From NCBI RefSeq assembly GCF_000003605.2, contig NW_003119425.1:722437-735297 (forward strand): DNA of 12,861 bases, in the 5' to 3' direction. This DNA is from Saccoglossus kowalevskii. Its lineage: Eukaryota; Hemichordata; Enteropneusta; Harrimaniidae. A program made the position numbers and the translations under genes. This document shows, in pieces, positions 1 through 8,440 of the stretch (position 1 is the stretch's first letter; each line of letters starts with the position of its first letter). The notes below the pieces were generated by a model. It was not told the DNA's origin and searched no databases. It worked only from the letters and a program-made list of their open reading frames with translations.

Positions 1-507
1 CTGTTACAGTAATATTGATTTTCAACATTGGCGAAGAGTAATAGACGATTATGCAAACATTTAATACTTGCAAAACTGCGCTGTATATAGATAATCAAGG
101 AATTAAAAGTGTGCAGTCCATTGATTCCGTGTGTCCACATATGCTGAAATATGCTCCAAAGTGGCCACCAAGAATGTAAGCAAAGACATGTAATCGTAAT
201 TATTATTACTTGTCTTGAGATACTCGAAAACCGCTGTAGGATGTTTCTTTTTTTTTTAACTTTTTGGAACGACCTCCCATACCTGGAAATATGTGTTGTT
301 TTCTTTCAAAATTACCAGACAGATTGGTTTCAACATGCGACTAAGCATAAATTTGGCAAATGAACTTGACATGATTGATTATTTGATCGCACAAGTAGTG
401 TACTCGTCATCAGCTGCAGAGTGTTGAGGTCAACTAGTAGAAATGCCATAGCGTGGTAATGTGTGGCGTTTGTGTTTTTTTGGAGTTGAATGTTTTTGAT
501 GCGTAGT

Positions 508-532
508 GTATTGTATTGTATTGTATTGTATT
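508..532. repeat. (GTATT)5 pentanucleotide microsatellite
   Basis: Five perfect tandem copies of GTATT, followed by GATAGGGG. This is an ordinary short tandem repeat and likely length-variable between individuals. Confidence 0.9.
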
Positions 533-611
533 GATAGGGGAATTGTTATATGAGAAAGGTACGTCTGTCTGTATTTCTTGTGAACCTTATGTGAAACCAA
601 AGTATGCCCTC

Positions 612-628
612 ATTATTATTATTATTAT
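612..628. repeat. (ATT)n trinucleotide run
   Basis: A perfect 17-base ATT repeat, about 5.7 units, in AT-rich surroundings. Confidence 0.85.
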
Positions 629-826
629 GGTGATTATATGCTTACGGTATATTTTTTTCCATTTTTAAGTGTATTTTGTAACATTACTTGCATGTTGTCC
701 GGTTCTGTGCTGAACAAACAATCTCTTCACGAAGAAGCAATACATAACATAAAACAGTGTCAGTGTCCCCAATACTAATAATTAAATCATGCAGAGAACT
801 TAAGCTACCTGGATTTGGAAAACCGT

Positions 827-963
827 TAATTTATTTATTCATTGTGGACACTCATCATAATGCAGTGTAACATGACAGTAAATTAAAACATACAGGGAAT
901 TTCTTTTTCCTAAAATGTCAGCTGCAACGCGTTTGAAAATAGTACACTAATTTATTTATTCAT
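827..963. repeat. 16-base direct repeat pair, 121 bases apart
   Basis: TAATTTATTTATTCAT occurs at 827-842 and again, identical, at 948-963. The motif is low in complexity, so chance is possible. A pair this long and exact could also be a small duplication or the flanks of an old insertion; nothing between the copies is recognisable. Confidence 0.4.
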
Positions 964-1255
964 CTAATAATACACTTCCCAAAATATGTATATTATATTT
1001 TGAAAATAGCTGTATATACAAGTGTGCATTATACTCTTTCTAGTTAGTACTATGTCAAAAATAGCAAGGAAACTGACTGCTATAAAATTGGGACAACTGT
1101 GTCTCTCGGGGTACAGCCCGTAAAATACACTGTTGTTTTCAATAAATATCATGACTAATTTAATTTGACAGCTTCCATCAGTTGTTTCCCTGTTCAGACT
1201 GTAACCGGAATTTGATCCCACTCAATAGGCAAATCTGTCTTGTAGTAATGGGTGA

Positions 1256-1285
1256 CCGATATAGCATATCGTATATCGGCCGATA
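1256..1285. repeat. Nested palindrome rich in CGATA/TATCG
   Basis: CCGATATA (1256-1263) and TATATCGG (1272-1279) form perfect 8-base inverted arms around an 8-base loop. TATCGGCCGATA (1274-1285) is itself a perfect 12-base palindrome. Nested TATCGG/CCGATA words occur in some short DNA-transposon-derived repeats of animals, so this may be the remnant of a terminal or subterminal repeat. No transposase or matching second terminus is visible. Confidence 0.45.
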
Positions 1286-1476
1286 ATTGAGTGCATACCA
1301 ACAGGGAAATACTGTATTACTCATACATACTCAACGCTTTGTAGTTGTAGTCTGTGTAAAATTGACATCCCTGGCATTGTTGACCGTCCATAGAAACATT
1401 TGAACGTTTAACGCACATATGAATGTTGTCATGTTTTATATTTGTGCTCGTTCACTTAAAAACACCACAAGTTGTG

Positions 1477-1552
1477 CTCTCCTGTCACGCAGGCGTTGCA
1501 TGACTTAACGCCCGCGGCCTTCATGAGTGACATACTGGCGTTCGCTACTGTA
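1477..1552. other. CpG-rich block in AT-rich flanks
   Basis: About 75 bases carry several CpGs (in CACGCAGG, AACGCCCGCGGCC and GGCGTTCGC) and are close to balanced in base composition, while the surroundings are AT-rich and CpG-poor. One minus-strand frame is open across the block (about 1460-1546, reading ANASMSLMKAAGVKSCNACV and onward to a TAA). A CAG acceptor-like site lies at its minus-strand start. That frame does not fit the phase-0 donor of the receptor exon, because phase 0 gives an immediate TAG, so it is not simply that gene's exon 2. It could be a fragment of a mobile element, an exon of another gene or a conserved regulatory block. Confidence 0.3.
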
Positions 1553-1811
1553 AATTTGAAGTTCATAATTATTCCGGTTTGTTTGCAGAGATGATTGGTG
1601 CTCGTCGCAAACTTTACGTTCTTGTTAAAAGTCATTCAAATATGAATGAATTGTTGTAATAATCTTGCGACTCGTTAATACCAAGATTTAACATCACACC
1701 GCACACCTAATATTGCCAACATGTCGCCAGCATGGGGATGGACACTTCAATGAATTTTTATATTGTTGACTATTTAAGCTGTAATATTTCCTTGTGAATT
1801 TACAATGGATC

Positions 1812-2239
1812 GATGTCAGCGATATTACCAATGCAATTAAAGAATGGCGGATAGGTAAATCGTATCATTCTACTTTAAGCATGCCAGCAATAGATTGTAT
1901 GTAATGTTAGCTGTTTGTCTTACATCTATGCTGAGACATGGCTTCCTTCCTAAAATAAATATGAGTTCAGTTCTTATTCCGATAGTTAGAGATAAAACAA
2001 ATGGTTTTACCAGAAAAGACCATGTTGCCAGAAAGTGTTTTTAGGTAATTTTTTTTCGCGAACATTTGCATATTTGTTCCGAAAAAAAAATAGTAATTAT
2101 TATCTTTCATATTATGTGTTCTTTTTAGATGCCTCTGAGGCATTTGATCGTATCAATATTCGACATAAACCCTGAAATTCAATCAGTAATTATTTTGTGG
2201 TATTGCACCAAACAGTTTTGTGTCAAGATCATGCATAGT
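1812..2239 (+). pseudogene. Decayed non-LTR retrotransposon reverse transcriptase fragment
   Basis: Four short blocks in shifting frames resemble consecutive parts of the RT region of a LINE-like element common in mollusc and cnidarian genomes. Block 1 (about 1812-1868) contains VSDITNAIKEWRIGKS. Block 2 (1871-2044, ending in TAG) has YFKHASNRLYVMLAVCLTSM then LRHGFLPK and VLIPIVRDKT, the usual order before the first RT motifs. Block 3 (2101-2175, ending in TGA) has YYVFFLDASEAFDRIN, which is RT motif A with its catalytic Asp in FLDA. Block 4 (2171-2239) has VIILWYCTKQFCVK. Between blocks 2 and 3 most of the expected sequence (the NYRPI region onward, roughly 80 residues) is missing. At least three frame changes and two internal stops make it dead. 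No endonuclease domain, YADD motif or 3' end is visible. Matching rests on remembered family patterns; the clade is not settled. Confidence 0.82.
2049..2090. repeat. T-rich/A-rich hairpin with octamer motif in its loop
   Basis: A 16-base left arm (2049-2064, T8 then CGCGAACA) pairs with a 16-base right arm (2075-2090, TGTTCCG then A9), with one bulge on each side. The loop region contains the octamer ATTTGCAT (2064-2071). It sits exactly in the gap of the broken reverse transcriptase, where the NYRPI-to-motif-A region should be. It may be a trace of the event that caused the deletion. Confidence 0.55.
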
Positions 2240-3250
2240 TAACAAGGGTTGTTGTATATATTAATACATATCTAGGTTGTATCTTGTCCGCGAATTCTAC
2301 TGACAACAACGATAATAAGCGTAAACCCGGAATTTCTACGTAAGAGAAAAACATTCTACCAATACATTGTCAATGTCGAAAATTCACAGTTTCGGGCAAC
2401 TGTACATATATATATAAATATGGTGTGTTTTTTCAGAACAATCTTCTTGATTTCATTCACTCCGACTCGAGTATGACAATAACCTGATTAAAACCACACT
2501 GAGTTCTGTTGCCTTTTGTGTGTCTAAAATTCACTCTATGTACCGTAATTTGATGTATCAATAATTATTTAGTTAATCCTAATTATCAGTATATTTTTTA
2601 GTAATTATGAAATCTAATGTTCCGTGATAAAGTACAAAAATAATGATAATTGGTATCAGACCTCGAATACCACATCTTCTGCTACAGGTTCGTTAGTATG
2701 ATTCGTACAATTTTTGTACTACTCCCTTGGGAAATAAGGATAATAACTTCATATAGCATACTAGATGTAATTACACGATGGTATTTCAGCGGAAATAATT
2801 AATGAAAATAATCCATATTAGCTAAAGCCATTGTGTCATAACCTTGTCTTGACGATTGTGGGAGAGGAAGTTATTTCCTGTATTCACAGTAGCAAGCAAA
2901 TGAAATCCAGCATGGATATATTGCATTATCCCAATGCATAATTCACAGTGCAAATACTAACAATATTTAATGGCCCTGACTGATCTAATAAGTTCATCAA
3001 AGAGCTAGTTGACACGATTATGCCATGACCATCTGTCGCTTGCAAAACAACAACGGGAAATTCGTAATGTTGGGTGATCGAATGGTGTTACAGCATGTTC
3101 TTTAATAAAATGTTCTTATATATTGCAACTACTAAACACAAATAGATAATAAATCATTGATAACACACAAATACACAAATTATTATGGGAATTGTCAATT
3201 GTACTGTTATTCACTAAGCACTTAAACAACTCATAAAAAAGCTATCAAGT
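2240..3250. other. AT-rich noncoding stretch between two LINE remnants
   Basis: I see no gene, RNA or clear repeat here. The remaining C-terminal half of the first reverse transcriptase would be expected to follow 2239 if that copy were longer, but no YADD-like motif or later RT block can be read. The second LINE fragment at 3251 is of a different type, so the two are not one element with an insertion between them. Confidence 0.55.
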
Positions 3251-3559
3251 TTTCACCATAACTGCCTCAGGCGCATCTGCAAAGTTTTCTGTCCCTGCCG
3301 AATATCCACCTCGGACCTACTCAAAAGAACTGAAGCCACCTGCATCATTGCACAAATAAGGCTTAGAAGACTCAGATGGCCTGAGCATGTTCTCAGAATG
3401 CCCGATTCATACAACACCAAGACGTGGCGGAGAACCATTGAGCAAGAACTCAGGGAAATGGGTTTAACATGGGGAGAGGCAGAAACCAAGGCTAAAAATC
3501 GTGCTGAGTGGAGGGATCTTGTGTTAAACTTAAGTTCCGGTGGGAGAAACAAGAATTAA
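3251..3559 (+). pseudogene. 3' end of a second non-LTR retrotransposon ORF (5'-truncated)
   Basis: An uninterrupted plus-strand frame of 102 codons ends at TAA 3557-3559. It reads like the C-terminal tail found after the RT domain in a very common invertebrate LINE family. It opens with FHHNCLRRICKVF, then ISTSDLLKRT, then RLRRLRWPEHVLRMPD, then TWRRTIEQELREMGLTWGEA, and ends with NRAEWRDLVLNL. There is no start codon of its own and the RT core is missing, as expected for 5' truncation during target-primed insertion. Between RMPD and TWRR the usual basic, proline-rich linker (about 15-20 residues) is absent, apparently an in-frame deletion. A purine-rich tract (3560-3576) follows the stop. 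The tail type differs from that expected for the element at 1812-2239. An open frame on the opposite strand (3253-3552) is a shadow of this one. Confidence 0.85.
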
Positions 3560-3576
3560 GAAGAGAGAAGAAGAGA

Positions 3577-4469
3577 CTTAAAAAACTGTAGTAGTGAATT
3601 AGAATCATGGGAACGGCTATCTACAGTGCAGCACCAAATCTAAATATGGAAATATCCTAATAGTAGTATTGACTTATTTTTAATTAAGTTTATAAATTAC
3701 AGTGTGTGTATCTTCTGGTTAGAATGTATCAGTGACAGGAATGGTTATACTATCAAAACAACAAAAGTGGTTCGTCAATTTATTTGTCTGACATATATTA
3801 TTATTCAGCATATTCGACATCTAATTATTATACAACGCTGACCATTAAACTAATTTACGACGAAATATTGCTGATTTCATCGTCTGTAGCTCTGTATAAC
3901 GTCATTTTTGATCTATATAAATACTAAATCATGCAGGAATTGAACATACAAGTAACAGCAAACCATTCCATTATCCGAAATATACTATTCTAACTCAAGC
4001 ATATTACTATGGCGGCAATCTTTATTTTATGCAAATAAAGTATATTTATGCAAATAAGGAGTGTTACAGTGATCCCAATAATTGGTTCAAGGGACAATCC
4101 AGTATTGGTGAGCAAGTATGTTGCCTTTTAAATCAGTACAAATGTTAATTGAGAAAAAAAATGCCAAAAGATTAAATCATGTCATTATTGCAGATTCATC
4201 ATGATTTCAGAGATCAATATACATCACATAATTTTGTATAGATTCTAAATCCGGGTTGGTCGCATTTTCTGTGACATTAGTAACAGAAATATATGAAATA
4301 TAATGGATATCCTGATGTCAGGTGTTCATCAGTCCCCAACCACCCCTGTGTATCATTAATTCATGTTGTGCCATATAACCAATATGGCAGCAAAGCAGGT
4401 ACAGATCGTAATACTTTATCTAAATTAAGAACTGACATAGTAATGTACAATATGTTGCTGGTTGATCTA
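3577..4469. other. AT-rich noncoding stretch
   Basis: No gene or RNA is seen. The only structured item is a pair of octamer motifs near 4030-4055, listed separately. A plus-strand ATG at 4293 opens a 99-codon frame that runs into the repeat-like stretch at about 4470; the predicted protein matches nothing I recognise and I do not call it a gene. Confidence 0.55.
4026..4057. promoter_or_regulatory. Two octamer (POU-type) motifs in a 13-base direct repeat
   Basis: TTTATGCAAATAA occurs twice (4026-4038 and 4045-4057), 19 bases apart start to start. Each copy holds the exact octamer ATGCAAAT (4029-4036 and 4048-4055), the classical site of POU/Oct homeodomain proteins. Spacing near two helical turns would place both on one DNA face. 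Function is inferred only; in AT-rich DNA the motif also arises by chance. Confidence 0.35.
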
Positions 4470-4552
4470 CAGATTGTTGTCTACGGAATATATGGCGGGT
4501 GTAGCATGTCGAGTAGGATATGCTCACTCTATTCGAAACATTCTGCATCACT
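4470..4552 (+). repeat. Possible diverged copy of a bivalve interspersed repeat
   Basis: The run from GATTGTTGTCTACGG through TATGGCGGGTGTAGCATG to ATATGCTCACTC resembles, from memory, an interspersed sequence frequent in oyster and scallop genomic clones, recognised by a GGCGGGTGT core followed by GTCGA, ATGCTTACTC and a CCTGATCC-like tail. This copy is diverged and its ends are not defined. It is noticeably richer in GC than its surroundings. The identification is recall, not a search result. A 99-codon frame (4293-4592) runs through it but is probably incidental. Confidence 0.4.
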
Positions 4553-5169
4553 TTATAAAAAACACGAGTTCCAGATAACTTTTTCAAATTGATGTTACTA
4601 TGTACGTAATGTCTTTTGTCAATTATTCTTAGATTTGTAAATGATTTTTTCTCACTACGAATTTAAATATTTCTGTTCTAGTAATTTTGACAATTGTCTG
4701 AGAACCTTATAGCTATTATTGCACAAGGAGGTTAATAATACCAATCCGCAAACATCACTATATTACTTGGAGCTCAATCACCCACTGTCCAGTTGTTTGA
4801 AAATTGTCCAACACCCACCGCATCATATTTCGCCATGGAATATTGTCGCCATTATATCATATCCTATACAGATCATAATGAACGTGGAACGTACATATAT
4901 AATTTATATGCAAATATCAGAATATTAAATTTTGAATGAATATTGTATTAAAAAGATACCAAATAGAAACTTATCCCGATATCGATTCAATCTGTTTTAA
5001 ATTACCCCCATTAGAACAAAAGAAAAAGAAAACGTAATCAGGCTACTTTATTTATTTTTTATATTGACCCAAATTTCTGTTTTTCCCTCTAAAAATCATG
5101 CCATCTTATGAATCACAATCTTTAATCGCATTTGTGTTAGGTTGCCGTATCCAGCTTTCTGAATATAGA

Positions 5170-5172
<3 letters not shown>

Positions 5173-5252
<80 letters not shown>
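5173..5252. repeat. (AT)40 microsatellite
   Basis: Eighty bases of uninterrupted AT dinucleotide. Such tracts can extrude hairpins or cruciforms, mutate quickly and are prone to assembly and sequencing length error. The open frame that spans it, translating to repeated Ile-Tyr, is an artefact of the repeat. Confidence 0.97.
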
Positions 5253-5256
<4 letters not shown>

Positions 5257-5881
5257 TGTCTTAAATATCATTGTAATTAACTCACTTAAGAAGCGTAGTT
5301 AATAAGGTGCATCTCATCCATTAAGCAATTAACTGTAACAAATGCTGTCTGTTCTGGTGAGATAAGAATTTTAATAAACTCTAATTAGTTGTGCTACAAT
5401 GTTCAAACTCATTAGCTCGATGGATTGGAAACAAGATAACAATTGAGTTAAATCCTGGTGACTGATCATGAATAGATTCAAGGCCTATATCAGTACTTAG
5501 TATTCGACTGTGGGTAAGAGGCAAGTCTATAAATTATCTTTGGTGTTATAAATGAGGAAATGTCAAAGGTATATCTTGCGTCCTAGTATTGTCACTGCAA
5601 AGTAGACGATGCGTATAGCATTTATCCTTAGTACTTCATAGCTGCTCCAAATAAGGTTCTCACAAAACTATACAAATAACTGAAAAAAGATACTTTAACC
5701 ACGGGAGGGTATGTTACGTCATATATTGATATCCGCAAATTATTCGTGGAAGGAAACTCGTTTATCAACTTTATGAGTACCCATCAAAATATGTAGTATA
5801 TTTTCCAAGGACGTCAGTGTGTGTTTTATTTATTGTGCGCCTGATAACATAACAATAATGCATGTGTTGTTGAATTGCAAT

Positions 5882-5902
5882 TATATATATATATATATAT
5901 AT
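5882..5902. repeat. (TA)10 microsatellite
   Basis: A perfect 21-base TA/AT alternation, the second and shorter dinucleotide tract, about 630 bases after the (AT)40 run. Confidence 0.92.
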
Positions 5903-6420
5903 CAGACCACCTGCAGTAAACATAAATGAGAGTCTAATGTAATATTATTGACATAACTTTTAAAACAAAGAATTATGAAAATTCATGGCGGACATATGCA
6001 CACGTGTACGGCATAACAGGAAATCACACTGTATGTACATGTTGTTTAGGAAATACCCACCTATCTCTCATTCCACATGTGTACATTGACGACAGGGCTC
6101 TTGGGTTTGTCGCTAGTGCCTGGGATTTATTTGTTCATCAGATCGATCAGACAGCGCTGTCATTATGTCAGAAGTGTTTATGCCCGGGATTTGTAAATTG
6201 AGTCAGTGATTTTTTAGAAGCCAAATGTCGTCGTCACTGCTCAAATATGTAATTTTATTATTTGTTGTCATAATTGAATAGATCAAATACGATTAAAGTT
6301 CTTGTTACCATAGAAATAGTGACACTCATAATCTGTCATGTATGCCAAATAGTTTTACAGTTCAAGTATATGGACATTATAGATAATAATTTTATATTAA
6401 GATGTTTTTTGACAATTTGA

Positions 6421-6432
6421 CCCCCCCCCCCC
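6421..6432. repeat. C12 homopolymer
   Basis: Twelve consecutive cytosines in an otherwise AT-rich stretch. This is a likely length-variable or sequencing-error-prone site. Confidence 0.9.
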
Positions 6433-6891
6433 GCTTGTTTATCGGGTATTTGCGTCACTTGACTTAAAATAAATCAATTATAAATTAGTGTGTGTTATGC
6501 CGATAAAACAGGTGAATGCGATAGAAAATATGGAGCAAATAGCATGAGCTACGTAATGACTTGTGAATAAAATAACGGCCAGTGATTCTAAATTCGGTAC
6601 AGATGTCTACTATTTGTCGAAATTCTACAAAGTGAAGGGGATTCACGCATATGGCCCCGTGTTGCTTTCAACACTTTTCAATGAAAATAGTATGACACAG
6701 TGAATATCAACCATTTGGATTTATACCGCGTACCACACATTTTATTTCAGGTCAGTGTATTATAATTCGCCGTAGTGCATTGTAAATAAGTATCTAGATA
6801 GGTACTGAACATGGACATATTAAAAACATAGGTAGGTCGAGGTTATTCCCCCACACATGTCGTTAGCCCTAACCAGAAATCAAAATAAATC

Positions 6892-6906
6892 TTAGTTAGT
6901 TAGTTA
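6892..6906. repeat. Short TTAG tandem repeat
   Basis: Three and three-quarter units of TTAG followed by a related duplication (TTAATTG, TTGTTAATTG). This is simple sequence only; it is too short and of the wrong unit to be telomeric. Confidence 0.6.
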
Positions 6907-7067
6907 ATTGTTGTTAATTGAAATTTAAACTTGGAGTGAATACACTCCGGAAAATGAAGTGAAAAAGCAAGAACGTGAATAATTGAATAGATTTTGCTTA
7001 TTTGCTTGAATTTAATAAAGACCATACTCACGTTCAAACACGCGCCTCCGAAATAGTTCATCGAACT

Positions 7068-7190
7068 ATGTATTATGTTACGTCATTACGGGATGGATCG
7101 AATTTTTTTGTTTTTGTATTATTACTAACATTAAGCACCTCAATTTGTCAATGTTCTGCTTCGTTACTACATACCACAATTAGTGAATAA
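7068..7190 (+). other. Small open frame with hydrophobic core next to poly(A) signals (doubtful)
   Basis: An ATG with A at -3 opens 40 codons. The product has a polar start (MYYVTSLRDGSN), a hydrophobic run (FFVFVLLLTL), two nearby cysteines (ICQC) and a short tail. Two overlapping AATAAA signals (7186-7191 and 7190-7195) and an A-rich run (7210-7218) follow at once. The combination looks like the end of a transcript, but hydrophobic stretches arise easily from T-rich DNA and AATAAA is frequent here. I treat it as unproven. Confidence 0.15.
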
Positions 7191-8155
7191 ATAAAGAAAA
7201 TGATAAAAGAAAAAAAAATTGAATGTTTCATTGGATTTGTTAATCGAGGTATCTAAGTGAAAGGTACTTAGTTATAAATCGCTTTAACACGATCGTTATT
7301 AATCGAAATGAACGACAAGATATGGATCATTATTGTACGTACAATTGCACAAAGCAATCGTCGGTCTGGTCTGCTGTGTTATCAATACCTATCCCTCAGT
7401 TGGACAGGTGACATACCACGTAAACTATGATTTCACCGTCCTATCTTCGAATGAACAATCAACTGCATACAATACTTTATGCGTTACAGTTGTTCGTTCA
7501 TATATTTAATCTAAAACGTCTCCAGTTTGTACTTGTTGATTTATCGACAGAGAGATCCCATACTAGGGTGCAATGAATGTACATGGGATTTATAACCCCC
7601 GCCCCCGTTTTAATTAAATAATATAATACATACCCTTAATTAGATTTGCGGGCTGATATGATCAAACGCATAACAAAACATTTTTATTGCTTATTTCCTC
7701 GTGGCATTTGATTGGCATCAATTTAGATGACAGCAATAAATTGAATACCATAATGATACGCCCTCAATTGGTTTAGTACTGCGACGTGGAGGAATATCTC
7801 GTCTGTCCAAACTGTTTTGCATTATTCCACATTGTCATTTTGGCTTATCATCTTGTCAATTGAACTAAAAGAAGGTCAATTAGCAGTACAAATCTGCTGA
7901 TTCACCTTAAAAAATAGTCTAGAAAATATTCAATTCTAGATTAAAATTTCGGTTTTGTAATTGGGATAAAAAGCACTATATATCGTTAGATATAGATAAC
8001 ATACACAAATCGTATAACACATAGACGAGAGGCCTTTACAAGGTAGTAAGCTCTAATAATTCCATGTGAACATTGAATAAACTCATATACTGGGAATAGT
8101 TATGCCTAACACTGTCATTTCTGTTAATCAGTGAATATAATAACTACCTACGTGA

Positions 8156-8177
8156 TGATAACGGCGTGATAACGGCG
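8156..8177. repeat. Perfect 11-base tandem duplication
   Basis: TGATAACGGCG occurs twice head to tail (8156-8166 and 8167-8177). It is CpG-bearing and stands out in AT-rich intron sequence. Confidence 0.75.
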
Positions 8178-8340
8178 ATATTTAGATGTAAACAGCGCTA
8201 TATACTGTAGATGTTTAACTAGTGCGGATTTGAAAATTCTTGTATGTATTAAAAATAGCATGTACGGCAATTTTTGTTTCCTGTGCTCTGCGGAAATCAA
8301 GTTCACGGGTAGTCGGTTTTATTGTCTTCATTAATGTGAA

Positions 8341-8379
8341 GTCTTAAACGTGATCGTCTTAAATTAATCACGTCAAGAC
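8341..8379. repeat. Imperfect hairpin about 60 bases into intron 1
   Basis: GTCTTAAACGTGAT (8341-8354) and ATCACGTCAAGAC (8367-8379) form inverted arms that pair over about 12 positions with one small bulge, around a 12-base loop. The loop repeats the word GTCTTAAA. On the minus strand it begins 61 bases after the splice donor at 8440. It could fold in the pre-mRNA or be chance; the arms also carry ACGT cores used by bZIP and bHLH proteins. Confidence 0.5.
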
Positions 8380-8438
8380 AGCTGGAAATCGGACATACAA
8401 AAAAAAAGTTTATAAATTAGTTGAACTAAAAAACGCTT

Positions 8439-8440
8439 AC
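8439..8440 (-). other. Splice donor of receptor exon 1 (phase 0)
   Basis: On the minus strand the coding sequence reads GAAGAAATG followed by GTAAGCG, a good match to the animal donor consensus. The reading frame hits a stop four codons into the intron (TAG at 8428-8426), as expected once the exon has ended. The exon ends on a whole codon, so the intron is phase 0. Confidence 0.85.

Larger units (their letters stand above)
1..1811. other. AT-rich noncoding stretch, probably deep intron of the receptor gene
   Basis: No exon or RNA gene is recognised here. The stretch holds short simple repeats, a 16-base direct repeat (827-842 and 948-963), a CGGCCG-centred palindrome near 1280 and a CpG-rich block near 1500, each listed separately. 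Two open frames, at 151-363 (plus) and 964-1221 (minus), have low-complexity AT-driven composition and match no family I know. If the receptor gene continues leftward past this window, this is intron 1; that is an inference from the lack of any second exon. Confidence 0.6.
4553..8340. other. Long AT-rich intron-like stretch
   Basis: No convincing exon, RNA gene or intact mobile element is seen in nearly 3.8 kb. It holds the (AT)40 and (AT)10 tracts, a C12 run, a third octamer ATGCAAAT at 4908-4915, a TTAG repeat near 6892 and an 11-base tandem duplication near 8160. A slightly GC-richer patch at 6004-6201 is open on the plus strand but starts at GTG and matches nothing known. The stretch lies downstream of the receptor exon's splice donor and is best read as intron 1. 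Confidence 0.6.

Noticed and set aside
151-363. Plus-strand 70-codon ATG frame
   Set aside because: Composition is driven by T-runs, there is no family match, and no promoter or splice context is visible.
964-1221. Minus-strand 85-codon frame, considered as a second receptor exon
   Set aside because: It does not read as amino-terminal-domain sequence and has no convincing phase-0 acceptor.
3253-3552. Minus-strand 99-codon frame
   Set aside because: It lies antisense to the LINE tail, whose plus-strand reading has clear family motifs.
1812-3559. One LINE split by an insertion
   Set aside because: The RT fragment and the 3' tail resemble different LINE families, and the intervening 1 kb has no RT sequence.
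4719-4928. Plus-strand 69-codon frame and its opposite-strand reading
   Set aside because: It shows no recognisable motif on either strand; the minus reading is short and unsupported.
5098-5280. Frame with a long Ile-Tyr repeat
   Set aside because: It is a translation of the (AT)40 microsatellite.
6004-6201. Plus-strand 65-codon frame in a slightly GC-richer patch
   Set aside because: It starts at GTG, matches nothing known, and its minus strand does not give receptor sequence.
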